A stretch of 64,000 nt of DNA from DAOTTI01 sp034437795 (GCA_034437795.1 DAOTTI010000022.1:1-64000), one strand, 5' to 3'. Numbered from the stretch's first letter, positions 9,355-18,738 are shown. Notes: generated from the letters alone by a model not told the origin. Numbers and translations: made by a program.

Positions 9355-10629
9355 ATGAAGGATGTGCTTCTCGTCTGCCCGAGCGCCTGGGACAGCGCGC
9401 AGCTTCCGGCGTCGCGCACGCTCCCGCGCGACCGGTACCGGCTGCACGTGGCCGCCGAGGAGGCCGAAGACTATCCGGCGACGTTCGACGCGCTCGGCTT
9501 TATCGACCAGATGGTGGAGCGCCTCCGGAAACGGCCGGTTGATGGAGTGGCCAGTTCGAGCGATTACCCCGGGTGCATCGTCGCGGCTGGGATCGCCAAG
9601 GAGCTTGGCCTGCCCGGGCCAGAGCCGAAGGCGGTCCTGACCTGCTCCCACAAGTACTATTCGCGTGTCGCCCAGCGTGAGGCCGTGCCGGAGGCGACCC
9701 CCACCTTTGCCCTCGTGGACCCGCACCACCTGTCTGAGCGGTCGCTTGGTCTATCTTTCCCACTGTTCGTCAAGCCAGTCAAGTCCTGGTTCTCGATCTT
9801 TGCCCAGCGGATCGAGCGCTTTGACGAGCTGGTGGCGTTCGTACGACGCGCCGACGTCCGTGCCCACCTCAGCGAGTTTGTGGCGCCTTTCAACCACCTG
9901 CTCGAGCGCTACACCGACTTCCCGTTCAATGGCAGCTACCTGGTGGCCGAGGAGATCCTGGGGGGCGACCAGGTGACGGTCGAGGGCTACGTGTTCCAGG
10001 GGGCGGTCGAGATCATCGGCATCACGGACTCAGTGATGTTCCCTGGGACGATCAGCTTTCAACGCTTTGACCACCCATCGGCGCTGCCCCTCCCCGTGCA
10101 GGAGCGCATGAGCGACATCGCCACGCGCGTGATCCGCCACATCGGGCTGGACAACAGCCTGTTCAATATCGAGATGTTCTACGACCGGCATACCGACCGC
10201 ATCTCCATCATCGAGATCAATCCGCGCATGTGCGGGCAGTTCGCGGACCTGATGGAGAGCGTCCACGGAACGAACACCTATGAGATCTTGCTGGCGCTGG
10301 CGGTGGGGGAGCGCCCCCGCTTCCGGCGGGAAGCGGGACGCTGGCGGGTGGCGGCCAGCTTTCCGCTTCGCGCCTTCACGGACAAACGCGTGGTCCGGCT
10401 CCCCCATCCGCAGCAGGTCGAGGCGGTCAAGCGCCGCTACGCGGTGACGATCGTCAAGGCCGGCTACTACCGTGAGGGCCAGCTGCTCTCAGACTTGCCG
10501 GAAAACAGCGATGGGGCCAGCTACCGGTACGGCGTCATCAACTTGGCCGGCCAGGATTGGGACCACCTGCTGGCCGACTTCCAAAGGGCAGAGGCAGAAC
10601 TCGGGTTCGTACTAGCGGACGTGGACTGA
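9355..10629 (+). CDS. ATP-grasp domain protein
   Basis: A likely ATP-dependent carboxylate-amine or carboxylate-thiol ligase of 424 residues. An N-terminal pre-ATP-grasp domain (KDVLLVCPSAWDSAQ) is followed by an ATP-grasp fold with PLFVKPVKSW and VAEEILGGDQVTVEGY, and the metal-ligand strand IIEINPRMCGQF. The chosen ATG at 9355 follows GAGGGGACGG. An ATG at 9319 would add 12 residues. No partner gene tells the substrate. The nearest relatives by pattern are the carbamoyl-phosphate synthase or BtrJ/biotin-carboxylase-like ATP-grasp ligases, so the call stays at fold level. Confidence 0.75.
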   Translation: MKDVLLVCPSAWDSAQLPASRTLPRDRYRLHVAAEEAEDYPATFDALGFIDQMVERLRKRPVDGVASSSDYPGCIVAAGIAKELGLPGPEPKAVLTCSHKYYSRVAQREAVPEATPTFALVDPHHLSERSLGLSFPLFVKPVKSWFSIFAQRIERFDELVAFVRRADVRAHLSEFVAPFNHLLERYTDFPFNGSYLVAEEILGGDQVTVEGYVFQGAVEIIGITDSVMFPGTISFQRFDHPSALPLPVQERMSDIATRVIRHIGLDNSLFNIEMFYDRHTDRISIIEINPRMCGQFADLMESVHGTNTYEILLALAVGERPRFRREAGRWRVAASFPLRAFTDKRVVRLPHPQQVEAVKRRYAVTIVKAGYYREGQLLSDLPENSDGASYRYGVINLAGQDWDHLLADFQRAEAELGFVLADVD

Positions 10630-10672
10630 GCCACCGGCGCCACGGCGCCGGGCGCGGCGCGATTGGGCGCCA

Positions 10673-12040
10673 TTAGTCCGGCCGGCGGCCGGGGGCTGTC
10701 CCCGCCTGCTCCGGGCTTTCGCGGCCGGCCAGGGATCGGCAGGGGTGCCGGCCGCCGGTGATCAGGCGCGCGCCCCGCTCGTACGTAAAGTACGACCACA
10801 TCCACTGCAGCAGGACCAGCAGCCGGTTGTCAAAGCCGATGAGATTGAAGATGTGCACGGCCAGCCAGACCAGCCAGGCCACAAAGCCGGAGAGGTGGAT
10901 GCGACCGAACTCGGCCACGGCCGCGGCGCGCCCGATCGTGGCCAGGCTGCCGCGGTGGACGTACCGGAACGGCCGCCGTGGCCGGCCGGTGATGCTGCGC
11001 CAGATGTTCTCCGCTGCCGCGCGGCCCTGCTGGATCGCTACCGGCGCCACGCCGGGGAGCGGCCGGCCGGTCTGGTGGGTGAACAGCGCCAAGTCACCAA
11101 TGACGTACACCTCCGGATGGCCTGGCAGGGTCAGCTCCGGCTCCACCGCGACGCGCCCGGCGCGGTCCAGCGGCACGCCGAGCGAGCGCGCCAGCGGGGA
11201 GGCGGCCACGCCGGCCGCCCACAGCGTGGTGTACGTTGGAATGACCTCGTCGCCGACGTGCACTGCTTCGGGGGTGATGCACGTCACCGTGGCGTTGGTG
11301 CGAACCTCTACGCCGAGCTTCCGCAGCTGTGCCTCGGCGCTGGCAGAGAGGTCCGGCGGAAACGCCGGCAGGATGCGGCCCAGCCCCTCCAGCAAGATCA
11401 CGCGAGACTGTGCCGGATCGATCTCCCGAAAGTCGTGCTGAAGCGTCAAGCGCGCGATCTCGGCGATGGCGCCGGCGAGTTCGACGCCCGTCGGCCCGCC
11501 GCCAACGACGACGAACGTGAGCAGGGCCCGCCGTCTCACCTCATCGGTCTCTCGTTCAGCCGCCTCGTAGGCGCAGAGAATGCGGCGCCGGATCTCCAGG
11601 GCATCGTCTATGGTCTTCAGGCCCGGCGCAAACGGCTCCCACTCATCGTGGCCGAAGTAGGAGTGGCGCGCTCCGGTGGCCAGGATCAGGTAGTCGTAGG
11701 AGAGCTCGCCGTCATCGAGCTGTACGCGCCGGCCGGCCAGGTCGATGCCCGTAGCCTCCGCCAGCACCACGCGCACGTTGCGGTAGCGACGTAGCAGGGA
11801 ACGGATGGGGTGAGCGATGTCGCCGGGCGAGAGCGCGGCCGTGGCCACCTGATACAGCAAGGGCTGGAAGAGGTGGTAGTTGTGCTGGTCGACGACCGTG
11901 ATGCGCACGGGGTACCTGGCCAGCGCCCGCGCCGCGTTCAGCCCGCCGAACCCGGCGCCGACGATGACCACGTGTGGCGGACGCCGGCGGTCTGCACCAG
12001 ACGGCTCTGCTCCAGATGGCTCTGCCCCAGATGAGGTCAT
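10673..12040 (-). CDS. ndh: Type II NADH dehydrogenase (NDH-2)
   Basis: A single-subunit, non-proton-pumping NADH:quinone oxidoreductase bound to the inner face of the membrane. It has an FAD-binding GAGFGGLNAARAL near the N-terminus, an NADH-binding VVGGGPTGVELAG in the middle and the second FAD motif VYVIGDLA. The C-terminal segment FVAWLVWLAVHIFNLIGF is the usual hydrophobic membrane anchor, followed by a region ending YFTYERGARLI. The start is unclear: ATG at 12040 is used here and a TTG at 12049 is possible. The first residues contain a short GAEPS repeat that reflects a 12-nt tandem repeat in the DNA. It is divergent from the MMPL exporter. Confidence 0.9.
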   Translation of the reverse strand: MTSSGAEPSGAEPSGADRRRPPHVVIVGAGFGGLNAARALARYPVRITVVDQHNYHLFQPLLYQVATAALSPGDIAHPIRSLLRRYRNVRVVLAEATGIDLAGRRVQLDDGELSYDYLILATGARHSYFGHDEWEPFAPGLKTIDDALEIRRRILCAYEAAERETDEVRRRALLTFVVVGGGPTGVELAGAIAEIARLTLQHDFREIDPAQSRVILLEGLGRILPAFPPDLSASAEAQLRKLGVEVRTNATVTCITPEAVHVGDEVIPTYTTLWAAGVAASPLARSLGVPLDRAGRVAVEPELTLPGHPEVYVIGDLALFTHQTGRPLPGVAPVAIQQGRAAAENIWRSITGRPRRPFRYVHRGSLATIGRAAAVAEFGRIHLSGFVAWLVWLAVHIFNLIGFDNRLLVLLQWMWSYFTYERGARLITGGRHPCRSLAGRESPEQAGTAPGRRPD

Positions 12041-12190
12041 AAGGCTCAAGGCCTCTTGCCCACATTATTTCACCATTCGCCGCCGGCGCCCCTTGTGCTG
12101 CTTCAGGCAACCTGCAGTGCCAGCACTGCCGTCGTTTCCACGATCGGCCATCCCAGGGAGGTGGCCGGCTCCTGCTCTGGCCTGGCTTTT

Positions 12191-12252
12191 CATCAGCGGA
12201 GCCCTCACCCTGACCTTCTCCCACAGGGAGAGGAAGGTCGTCACTGGCCATC
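12191..12252 (+). repeat. Dispersed palindromic repeat, copy in the ndh-MMPL gap
   Basis: The motif order is gcggagccctcaccctgacc, then a TCTCCCacaGGGAGA palindrome, then aggtcg and actggccatcaa. It lies in the 333 bp divergent gap between NDH-2 and the MMPL gene. The rest of that gap shows nothing else. The repeat happens to be open in the MMPL reading frame, which gives a false N-terminal extension. Confidence 0.7.
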
Positions 12253-12373
12253 AATCACCCAGGCTGGAGGATCAGCGGCCGCGCCTGTGGCCAGTTCGCC
12301 TGCGGGGCCAATGGCCACTTGCAAGGGCGCGCCCCACTCGCAGCGGCGGAATGGGTACGCTGGTGTGAGGCCT

Positions 12374-14791
12374 ATGGAGCGCGGGGCGAGCGCAGGCGCC
12401 ACAGGCGTCTTTGGCTGGTGGGGACGCCGGCTGTATCGGTGGCGCTGGGCGGCGATCACGATCTGGCTCACGGTGGCGCTGGCCGCGCTCCCCCTGCTGC
12501 CAGCGGTCCCCGGCCGGTTGCGCGCCGGCGGCTTTGCCGATCCCAGCCTGCCGTCAGCTCGCGCGGAGGCCACGCTCCGCCAGGCGCTGGACCTGCCGGC
12601 CAACACAGTGGCGGTGTTCTATCTCAGCCACGGCCGGCCGTACGCCGACCCCGCCGTCCGTGAGGCGGTGGCCCAATCGCTTGCGCGGCTGAGGACGCTG
12701 CCCCAGGTGCGGTCCGCCATCGCCCCCGACCAGGGGAGCCGCCAGATCGGGCGGTCCGCCACCACGGCCTATGCCCTGCTCAGCCTGGATGGACGCCCGG
12801 AGACGAGCCTGCGCCTGCTCCCCGAGCTTGAGCGCCTGGCCGCCGTGCCGCCCCTGGCGGACGGGACCCGGATCGAGGTGCTCGTGGCCGGTGGCGCGCC
12901 CTTCTTTCGCGATCTGCAGGAGGCTACGGAGCGCGACCTGCGTCGCGCCGAGCTGATCACGCTGCCGGTGGCGGCGGTGGTACTGACGCTCGTCTTCGGG
13001 TCTGTGCTCACCGCCGCCGTCCCTGTGGCGGTGGGAGTGGCCACGACCGTCCTGGGGCTGGCGAGCCTGTTCGCCCTGAGCTTCCCCTTCGACCTTTCCG
13101 TGTTTGTGCTCAACCTGGCCAGCATGCTGGCGCTGGGGCTCGGCACCGACTACGCCCTGTTCATGGTCAGCCGCTTCCGCGAGGAGCTGGCGCGCCAGGG
13201 CCGGCTGGAGGAGGCGCTGGCCGCGACCCTGGCCACGGCCGGCCGCGCCGTATTCTTCTCCGCCGGCACGGTGCTTGCCGGCCTGGCCGGGCTGCTGGCC
13301 TATCCCTTCATGCTGCTGCGCTCGCTGGGCATCGCCGGCATCGTCGCCGTCCTGGCGTCGGTCACCGCTGCGCTCACCCTCCTGCCGGCCATCCTGGCGG
13401 TGCTGGGGTGGAGGGTACACGGGGGGCCATCGCGCCCTTCACCCGCCGGCCCCGTCTCCCGCTCTCGGGGTACGAAGGGTCACAGTGGACGATGGCGCAC
13501 CGCGCTGCTCCGCTCCTTGTGGCTGAGCAGGGACACGACTGAGGACCGGCAGGGTCTGTGGGCGGGCCTGGCGTGGCTCGTCCTGGGTCACCCGTGGCGC
13601 GTGCTCGTCGCGGTGCTGCTTCTGCTCGGCGCGCTGGGCGCCCCCTTTACCGGAGCGCGTCTGAGCACGCCGGATGCGCGCATCCTCCCGCCGAGTACGG
13701 ACTCGCGCCGCGCCGCCGACCTGCTGGCGACGGAGTTCGAGCCCGGCGCCGGCGCCCCGCTGCTGCTGGCCGTCATCGCCCCAGAACGGATCACGGCCCC
13801 CGCGCAGCTCAGCACGCTCTACGACTTCACGCGTGCCCTGGCGCGCGATCCACGCGTGGAGCGGGTGGAAAGCATCGTAGATCTTGATCCGCGCCTGACC
13901 AAAGAGCAGTATGCCCTGCTCTACGCCCGCCCCGAGGCCAGCCCCGACCTGTGGGCGCGCGGCGTGGCGCGGGCCCTGGCCAGAGAGAACGTGACCCTGG
14001 TGCGCGTCGTTCCGCGCTTCGATCCGCTTGGTCCGGAAACGATAGCGCTGGTGAAGGCGTTGCGCGCCACGACCCCGGCGCCCGGCTGGACGGTGGAGGT
14101 GGCGGGCGCGACGGCCACGGCCCTCGATCTCACGGAGCGCTTGTACGAGCAGTTCCCCATGGTGGTGGGCTTCGTCATCCTGGTGACGTACATCGTCCTC
14201 CTGATCACGTTCCGCAGCGTGATCCTTCCGGCCAAGGCGGTGGTCATGAACGCACTGTCGTTGGTGGCGAGCTACGGCGCGCTGGCGGCGGTGTTTCAGG
14301 ATGGTCTGCTGGCGCGCCTGCCGCCTCCGTTCGGTATTGCACCACTCGGCTACGTGGAGGCCACGCTCCCGATCCTCCTTTTCTGCACCCTCTTTGGCCT
14401 CTCGATGGATTACGAGGTGTTCCTGCTCAGCCGCGTGCGCGAAGCCCATCTAGCGCTGGGCGACAACGCGCGAAGCGTGGCTGCCGGACTGGAGACCAGC
14501 GGCCACGTGATCACCGGCGCGGCCGCGATCGTGGTGGCCGTCGCCGGCTGCTTCGCCGTGGCGGCGGACGTCGTTCAGATCAAGGCGCTGGGCCTGGGCA
14601 TCGCCATTGCCGTGTTGGTCGACGCCACCATCGTGCGTGCGCTGCTCGTGCCGGCGACGATGCGCCTCCTGGGAGACTGGAACTGGTGGCTGCCACCGCC
14701 GCTGGGCGCGCTCCTGGGCCGATTGGAGCAGCGCGCACCGGCTCGAGCCTCCGATCAGGCGCCGGCCTGTGAGGGCACCGATGGGGGGTAG
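12374..14791 (+). CDS. MMPL/RND-family membrane exporter
   Basis: A 12-helix transporter of the MmpL/HpnN type, which exports lipids or hydrophobic compounds across the membrane. The 805-residue chain shows two repeats, each with one hydrophobic helix, a large extracytoplasmic loop and five clustered helices. The paired RND helix-4 signatures are GLGTDYALFMVSRFREE in repeat 1 and GLSMDYEVFLLSRVREA in repeat 2, both with the conserved Asp-Tyr. The ATG at 12374 is preceded by GTGAGG. Extending further upstream would translate repeat DNA. The central segment between the two halves is unusually Arg/Pro-rich. The substrate is unknown. The next gene (14838) encodes a secreted protein. Confidence 0.85.
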   Translation: MERGASAGATGVFGWWGRRLYRWRWAAITIWLTVALAALPLLPAVPGRLRAGGFADPSLPSARAEATLRQALDLPANTVAVFYLSHGRPYADPAVREAVAQSLARLRTLPQVRSAIAPDQGSRQIGRSATTAYALLSLDGRPETSLRLLPELERLAAVPPLADGTRIEVLVAGGAPFFRDLQEATERDLRRAELITLPVAAVVLTLVFGSVLTAAVPVAVGVATTVLGLASLFALSFPFDLSVFVLNLASMLALGLGTDYALFMVSRFREELARQGRLEEALAATLATAGRAVFFSAGTVLAGLAGLLAYPFMLLRSLGIAGIVAVLASVTAALTLLPAILAVLGWRVHGGPSRPSPAGPVSRSRGTKGHSGRWRTALLRSLWLSRDTTEDRQGLWAGLAWLVLGHPWRVLVAVLLLLGALGAPFTGARLSTPDARILPPSTDSRRAADLLATEFEPGAGAPLLLAVIAPERITAPAQLSTLYDFTRALARDPRVERVESIVDLDPRLTKEQYALLYARPEASPDLWARGVARALARENVTLVRVVPRFDPLGPETIALVKALRATTPAPGWTVEVAGATATALDLTERLYEQFPMVVGFVILVTYIVLLITFRSVILPAKAVVMNALSLVASYGALAAVFQDGLLARLPPPFGIAPLGYVEATLPILLFCTLFGLSMDYEVFLLSRVREAHLALGDNARSVAAGLETSGHVITGAAAIVVAVAGCFAVAADVVQIKALGLGIAIAVLVDATIVRALLVPATMRLLGDWNWWLPPPLGALLGRLEQRAPARASDQAPACEGTDGG

Positions 14792-14837
14792 ACGGGTGGC
14801 GCGCCACGCGGCGGAACGCCCGTAGTCTGGAAGTAGG

Positions 14838-16052
14838 ATGCGATCAGGAGATGAGCAGGACGTGAGCACAGCCACGCGCACCCGCCGCCGGGGGCTGGTT
14901 GCGGGTGGCGCCGCCCTTGCGCTGGCCGCCTGGAGTGCCTGCGCGGCCCCCGCCGGTGATCCGCGGCTGCGCAGCGAGGCGCCGTTGCAGGTGGAGCCGG
15001 CGCCTTCGCCAACCCCCCTTTCCCTGCCGCCGGTGCGGCTCCCTGAAGACGAGGCGCCCCACGACGTGCTGGCCGAGTGGTGGTACTACACGGGCCACCT
15101 ATACGCGACCGGTGGCGACGAATACGGCTTCGAGCTGGTCTTCTTCCGCGGGGTGCGCGGCAGCCGGCCCCCTGGCTACGCCGCCCACTTCGCTATCACG
15201 GACACGGCTAGACGCCGCTTCCAGTATGACCAGCGCCAGGACGTGGCGCTCAACGAGCTGGCGCGGCCGGAGCCGGCCCGCTCCCCAGTAGCGGGCGGCG
15301 GGGAGCGCCCGCCTGGGATCATCTCCCTCTCACCGCCCGATGGCGGGTTCGACCTGGCGATGGGCGGCTGGCGCATGCGGGGGCGCGATGGGCGCGACTT
15401 CGTCTCCGCGGCGATGGCGGGCTACCGGCTAGAGTTGGAGCTGGCCGCAACCAGACCGCCGGCGCTCCACCTCGGCGAGCCGCCATGGCAGCCGGGGTTG
15501 ATCTCGTTCGGCCCTGCGGGGTACTCGTATTACTATTCGCGCACCAGGATGGTTGCCCGTGGGGTGCTGGAGGTGGACGGCATGCCGGTGTCGGTGGAGG
15601 GGATCGCCTGGACGGACCACCAGTGGGGGGACTTCCTGGTCCTGGGCGAGGGGGGATGGGACTGGTTCGCCGCCAACCTGGCGGACGGCCGCGACCTTAC
15701 GATCTCGCTCATCCGCGACGCCTCCGGCGCCACCATAGTCGCGTACGGCACGTTGGTGGAAGCCAGCGGCGAGGCGCGCCATCTCGGGATGGGAAGCTTC
15801 ACCGTGGAAGCGTTGGGGGAGTGGGTCAGCCCGCGCACTGGGATCCACTACCCGTCCGGCTGGCGCGTGCGGGTGCCGGCCGCGGACCTCGACCTGCGGT
15901 GGACGCCCCTGCTGCTGGACCAGGAGCTGGATGCGCGGACCAGCAGCGGGGTGATCTACTGGGAGGGCGCCGTTGCCCTGCACTATACGGGGTCGGGCGC
16001 GGACGCCGGCCGCGGGTATGTTGAGCTGACCGGCTACGGCACTCCCCGCTGA
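14838..16052 (+). CDS. Secreted CrtC/AttH-like lipocalin-fold protein
   Basis: The protein is 404 residues. An Arg-rich N-terminus (TRTRRRG) leads into a hydrophobic signal segment ending AAWSACAAP, so export is likely, possibly as a lipoprotein. The lipobox is imperfect because Trp sits at -3. The mature part has the features of the carotenoid 1,2-hydratase/AttH family: EWWYYTGHL near the start and the WTDHQWGDF motif in the second half. Despite the family name this need not be a carotenoid enzyme, as many members are uncharacterised beta-barrels. A GTG at 14862 is an alternative start. It is co-directional with the exporter, 46 bp downstream. Confidence 0.7.
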   Translation: MRSGDEQDVSTATRTRRRGLVAGGAALALAAWSACAAPAGDPRLRSEAPLQVEPAPSPTPLSLPPVRLPEDEAPHDVLAEWWYYTGHLYATGGDEYGFELVFFRGVRGSRPPGYAAHFAITDTARRRFQYDQRQDVALNELARPEPARSPVAGGGERPPGIISLSPPDGGFDLAMGGWRMRGRDGRDFVSAAMAGYRLELELAATRPPALHLGEPPWQPGLISFGPAGYSYYYSRTRMVARGVLEVDGMPVSVEGIAWTDHQWGDFLVLGEGGWDWFAANLADGRDLTISLIRDASGATIVAYGTLVEASGEARHLGMGSFTVEALGEWVSPRTGIHYPSGWRVRVPAADLDLRWTPLLLDQELDARTSSGVIYWEGAVALHYTGSGADAGRGYVELTGYGTPR

Positions 16053-16157
16053 GCGACGGCTCGGTTCCATCTGGTGCTGGCCGGTGCTGGTCGAATGAGC
16101 CTGGTCCAACGTTGCCCTCTCAATACGCTGCAGCGCGGTCGTCCGGCGCCAGGCCGT

Positions 16158-16163
16158 TATACT
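16158..16163 (+). promoter_or_regulatory. Candidate -10 box (TATACT)
   Basis: A TATACT hexamer lies 27 nt before the GTG start at 16190, and GGGAGGAGGG at 16175-16184 follows as ribosome site. No good -35 is visible. The same hexamer occurs before 18755, 50540 and argC, which makes it a likely housekeeping -10 in this genome. Confidence 0.5.
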
Positions 16164-16189
16164 CGCCAGCGCCAGGGAGGAGGGTCGCT

Positions 16190-17059
16190 GTGCGCTACAT
16201 CATGTTCACCAAGCACCTGCAGAGCATGTCCATCGTCGAGGCCGGGCAGACGATCAAGGCATTGGGCTTCGATGGCGTCGAGCTGACGGTCCGCCCGAAC
16301 GGGCACATCCTACCGGAGCACGTTCGAGACGAGCTGCCTCGGGCCGTCGACGAGCTGCGATCGATTGGCCTGGAGGTGCCGGCGCTGGTCGTGGAGATCC
16401 ACAACCGGCGGGAGGAGCACGCCGCGGCGGTGTGCGAGACGGCGGCGCGAGTAGGGGCGACCGAGCTACGCACGTCCAGCCATCGCTACCGAGGCTTCGG
16501 CGAGATCCGCGAGCAGATCGCGTTGGCGCGCCGCGACGCCAGGGAGCTGGAGTCCCTGGGCAAGGAATACGGCGTGCGCCTGGACGTCCACTGCCACTCG
16601 GGCGACTTCCTGAGCACCAGCGGCGCCTTGCTGGAGTACATCATCGGCGACACCGACCCCAGCTACGTGGGCGTGTCCCTGGACGTAGGGCATCTGACGG
16701 TGGAGGGCGGCAAGTCCGGTTGGAAGCAGAGCCTTGATTTTCTGAAGGACCGCGTGGGCATCGTGGCGGTGAAGAGCTTCGGCTGGTTCCGTGAGCCGGA
16801 CCCCAGGACGGGGCACCTGCGCTGGGTCCCCAAGCTGGTTCCCCTGGAGGAGGGCAACGTGCAGTGGCGTGAGGCCTTCACACTGCTGCGCCAGGCGGGC
16901 TGGGACGCCGATGGGCGCTCGCTGGTCTCGGTGCACAGCGAGTACCAGGGCGGCAGTAGCTGGCGCAATCTGAGCGTGCCCGAACTCATCGAGCAGACGA
17001 GGAAGGACTTCGCCTATCTGAAGGAGCAGGCGGCGGTGCTGCAGCCGGCTGGAGCGTGA
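16190..17059 (+). CDS. Sugar phosphate isomerase/epimerase-like TIM barrel
   Basis: A xylose-isomerase-like (AP endonuclease 2 superfamily) cytosolic enzyme of 290 residues that would isomerise or epimerise a sugar or polyol. It has GFDGVELTVRPNGH near the N-terminus and candidate metal ligands in LDVHCHSGDFL, VSLDVGHL and VSVHSEYQGG. I chose the GTG at 16190 because it follows a very strong GGGAGGAGGG and the protein then begins RYIMFTKHL. An upstream ATG at 16112 would add a basic stretch that covers the promoter. It is convergent with the DapA-like gene. The substrate is unknown. Confidence 0.8.
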   Translation: MRYIMFTKHLQSMSIVEAGQTIKALGFDGVELTVRPNGHILPEHVRDELPRAVDELRSIGLEVPALVVEIHNRREEHAAAVCETAARVGATELRTSSHRYRGFGEIREQIALARRDARELESLGKEYGVRLDVHCHSGDFLSTSGALLEYIIGDTDPSYVGVSLDVGHLTVEGGKSGWKQSLDFLKDRVGIVAVKSFGWFREPDPRTGHLRWVPKLVPLEEGNVQWREAFTLLRQAGWDADGRSLVSVHSEYQGGSSWRNLSVPELIEQTRKDFAYLKEQAAVLQPAGA

Positions 17060-17060
17060 C

Positions 17061-17108
17061 CCGTAACTCGCAAGGCGTAACTCGTAATGCGAAATGCGTA
17101 ATGCGTCA
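17061..17108. repeat. Short degenerate tandem repeat between convergent genes
   Basis: Iterations of the type cgtaactcg / cgtaatgcg / gaaatgcgta fill the space immediately after the stop at 17059. No gene or hairpin is evident. The gap may be a decayed repeat relic. Confidence 0.5.
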
Positions 17109-17157
17109 CCTCTGCCCATGGAGGATCCATGCCAGGAGGCCAGGCGCAGGGGTCTGC

Positions 17158-18063
17158 CTACCGTCGCCAGGTGAAGAGCGGTTCAAGGGAGGGCCAGAGC
17201 GCGTCTAGCTCGGCGCGATCGTAGTCGTCCAGGGGCCCGCCGGCGCCGCGGGTGCGGGCAGACCTGATCACGCCCCGCCGGACGAGCACCTGCTTGGCGG
17301 AGGCCACGCCGGCCAAGCGCTCACGGTTCATGGCCGGCATCAGGCGCATGTGCAGCTCCCGCGCTTCGCTCTCGCGCCCTTGCTCCCAGAGGTGGAAGAT
17401 GCGCGAGAGCACGTCGGTGTACTGCGCCGCCGGCATGTTGCCGGCCGCGCCGCGGTGTAGCTCGTCGATCAGGTTCTGGCCACCGCCGCCGCCGAAGACG
17501 CCCCACAGGCGTGGCTCCCTCGCCTCGACCAGTCGCGTGATGTTGTGATGGGCCGGCGCGACCTCTTCCTTGACGTAATGGACGTGCTCCACCTCGCGGA
17601 CGAGCTTGAGCAGGGTGGCCGTATTCATTGCCGCCACGCCTGCGTTCTGGATGAAGACAGGTAGCCCGCCGGCCGCCTGCGAGATGGCCTCGTAGTAGCG
17701 CAGCACATCATCCTGGCTGAACTTCGTCACGTACGGGGGCATGGCGATCACGGCGTCTGCCCCGGCGTCGCGGGCAGCCTGCGCGAAGCGGCGCGCGCCC
17801 TGGGTGCTGGTGGCCGCCACGCCGAGCACGACGGGGACGCGGCCGTTGATCTGTCGCGTGACGACCGGCATCAGGCGCAGGCGCTCCTCGTCCGTGAGGG
17901 TGAAGAACTCCGAGGCCATCACCGGATGGACGATGCCGGTCGCGCCTGCCTCGACGCAGAAGTCCAGCTCAGAACGCAGGCTGTCTAGATCAAGTTCGGT
18001 CTGGTCGTCGAACGGCGTCACCGGAATAGTGAAGATGCCTCGCCACCGCTGCTGCTCAGCCAC
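17158..18063 (-). CDS. DapA/NanA-superfamily class I lyase, atypical
   Basis: A (beta/alpha)8 Schiff-base lyase or synthase of 301 residues. The lysine that forms the imine is Lys165 (HYVKEEVAP). Two hallmark features of dihydrodipicolinate synthase are missing. The catalytic Tyr (usual LYNVP) is replaced by Gln139 in FIQNAG, and the GTTGE pyruvate-carboxylate loop reads HPVMASEF (46-53). It is therefore unlikely to be DapA and more likely acts on another keto-acid or sugar-acid. Two galactonate-dehydratase-like genes elsewhere in the window hint at sugar-acid catabolism, but they are not linked. Confidence 0.75.
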   Translation of the reverse strand: MAEQQRWRGIFTIPVTPFDDQTELDLDSLRSELDFCVEAGATGIVHPVMASEFFTLTDEERLRLMPVVTRQINGRVPVVLGVAATSTQGARRFAQAARDAGADAVIAMPPYVTKFSQDDVLRYYEAISQAAGGLPVFIQNAGVAAMNTATLLKLVREVEHVHYVKEEVAPAHHNITRLVEAREPRLWGVFGGGGGQNLIDELHRGAAGNMPAAQYTDVLSRIFHLWEQGRESEARELHMRLMPAMNRERLAGVASAKQVLVRRGVIRSARTRGAGGPLDDYDRAELDALWPSLEPLFTWRR

Positions 18064-18192
18064 GTTGCCACTCCCTTCGCAGTTGACAGTTGCCTGGAAT
18101 ACGGCAGGATTATAGGCTGGGGATAGATGGCTGGCAGAGCAGACAGCGGTGCCAGCCTGGTGTAAGCTATTAGTGGGAACCGGAGCGGGGCG

Positions 18193-18450
18193 ATGGCACA
18201 GTCAACGCGAGGCCCGCTGGACGAGCGCCTGCTGACTCACCACCCAGCCGGCCGCCTGTGCCTGGAGATCTGCCTGGCCTATGGCTGGCAGCCGAGCAGC
18301 GCCGACGTCCTGCGCCTCGTGCGGTTGTGGGATGAGGTCCGCCAGGGGCGCCGCAGCGACACCACTCTCTCCCTGAAGCGCCTGCAGTTCGTGAAGTGGC
18401 TCTACCAGCAGGGCAAGATTGGCGAGGGGATGGAGCGCCGCACTCGCTAG
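18193..18450 (+). CDS. Small hypothetical protein (85 aa)
   Basis: A short Arg-rich, probably alpha-helical soluble protein with no recognised motif. The ATG follows GGAGCGGGG at good spacing, and codon use looks like that of the neighbours, which supports a real gene. The sequence has a helix with the look of a DNA- or protein-binding segment (SADVLRLVRLWDEVRQG) and a basic C-terminus. Nothing in the surroundings suggests a function. Confidence 0.55.
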   Translation: MAQSTRGPLDERLLTHHPAGRLCLEICLAYGWQPSSADVLRLVRLWDEVRQGRRSDTTLSLKRLQFVKWLYQQGKIGEGMERRTR

Positions 18451-18623
18451 CTGGCGCTTCCATGTGAGCAAGAACCCTCAAAGGTTGTCCGCCGTCGCCC
18501 CTTTCGCCCGACGGGAGCTCTGCGGCTACTCCGCGAGTGGCTAACGCTAGCCCGCGTCTTTCGTCGTCTTCGTCGCCGGCGATCAGCCTCTTCTCCCCTT
18601 GGGAAACAGCGGGGGTCCCGCCT

Positions 18624-18690
18624 TGACGGCCAACTGGGAGTTCTCTCTCCCTTTGGGAGAGGATCAGGGCGAGGGCTCCGCCGGTGAAAG
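18624..18690 (-). repeat. Dispersed palindromic repeat, copy at 18.6 kb
   Basis: Reverse orientation: gacggccaactgggag, then ctctctcccTTTgggagag, then atcagggcgagggctccgcc. It fills much of the roughly 300 bp gap before the coiled-coil gene, where the rest is structureless. It is open in frame with that gene and would add 52 false residues. Confidence 0.7.
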
Positions 18691-18732
18691 AGCAACGCCA
18701 GCGGTCACCTCAGATAGGCACCCTGGCGAACG

Positions 18733-18738
18733 TATACT
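18733..18738 (+). promoter_or_regulatory. Candidate -10 box (TATACT)
   Basis: TATACT lies 17 nt before the ATG at 18755. Transcription would then start only about 10 nt from the start codon, so the mRNA would be nearly leaderless. This also argues against the longer upstream reading frame. Confidence 0.5.

Noticed and set aside
12056..12373. N-terminal extension of the MMPL protein
   Set aside because: The extra residues translate a dispersed repeat and leader DNA; the protein family begins at about 12374.
17158..18063. dapA (lysine synthesis)
   Set aside because: Catalytic Tyr and GTTGE loop are absent.
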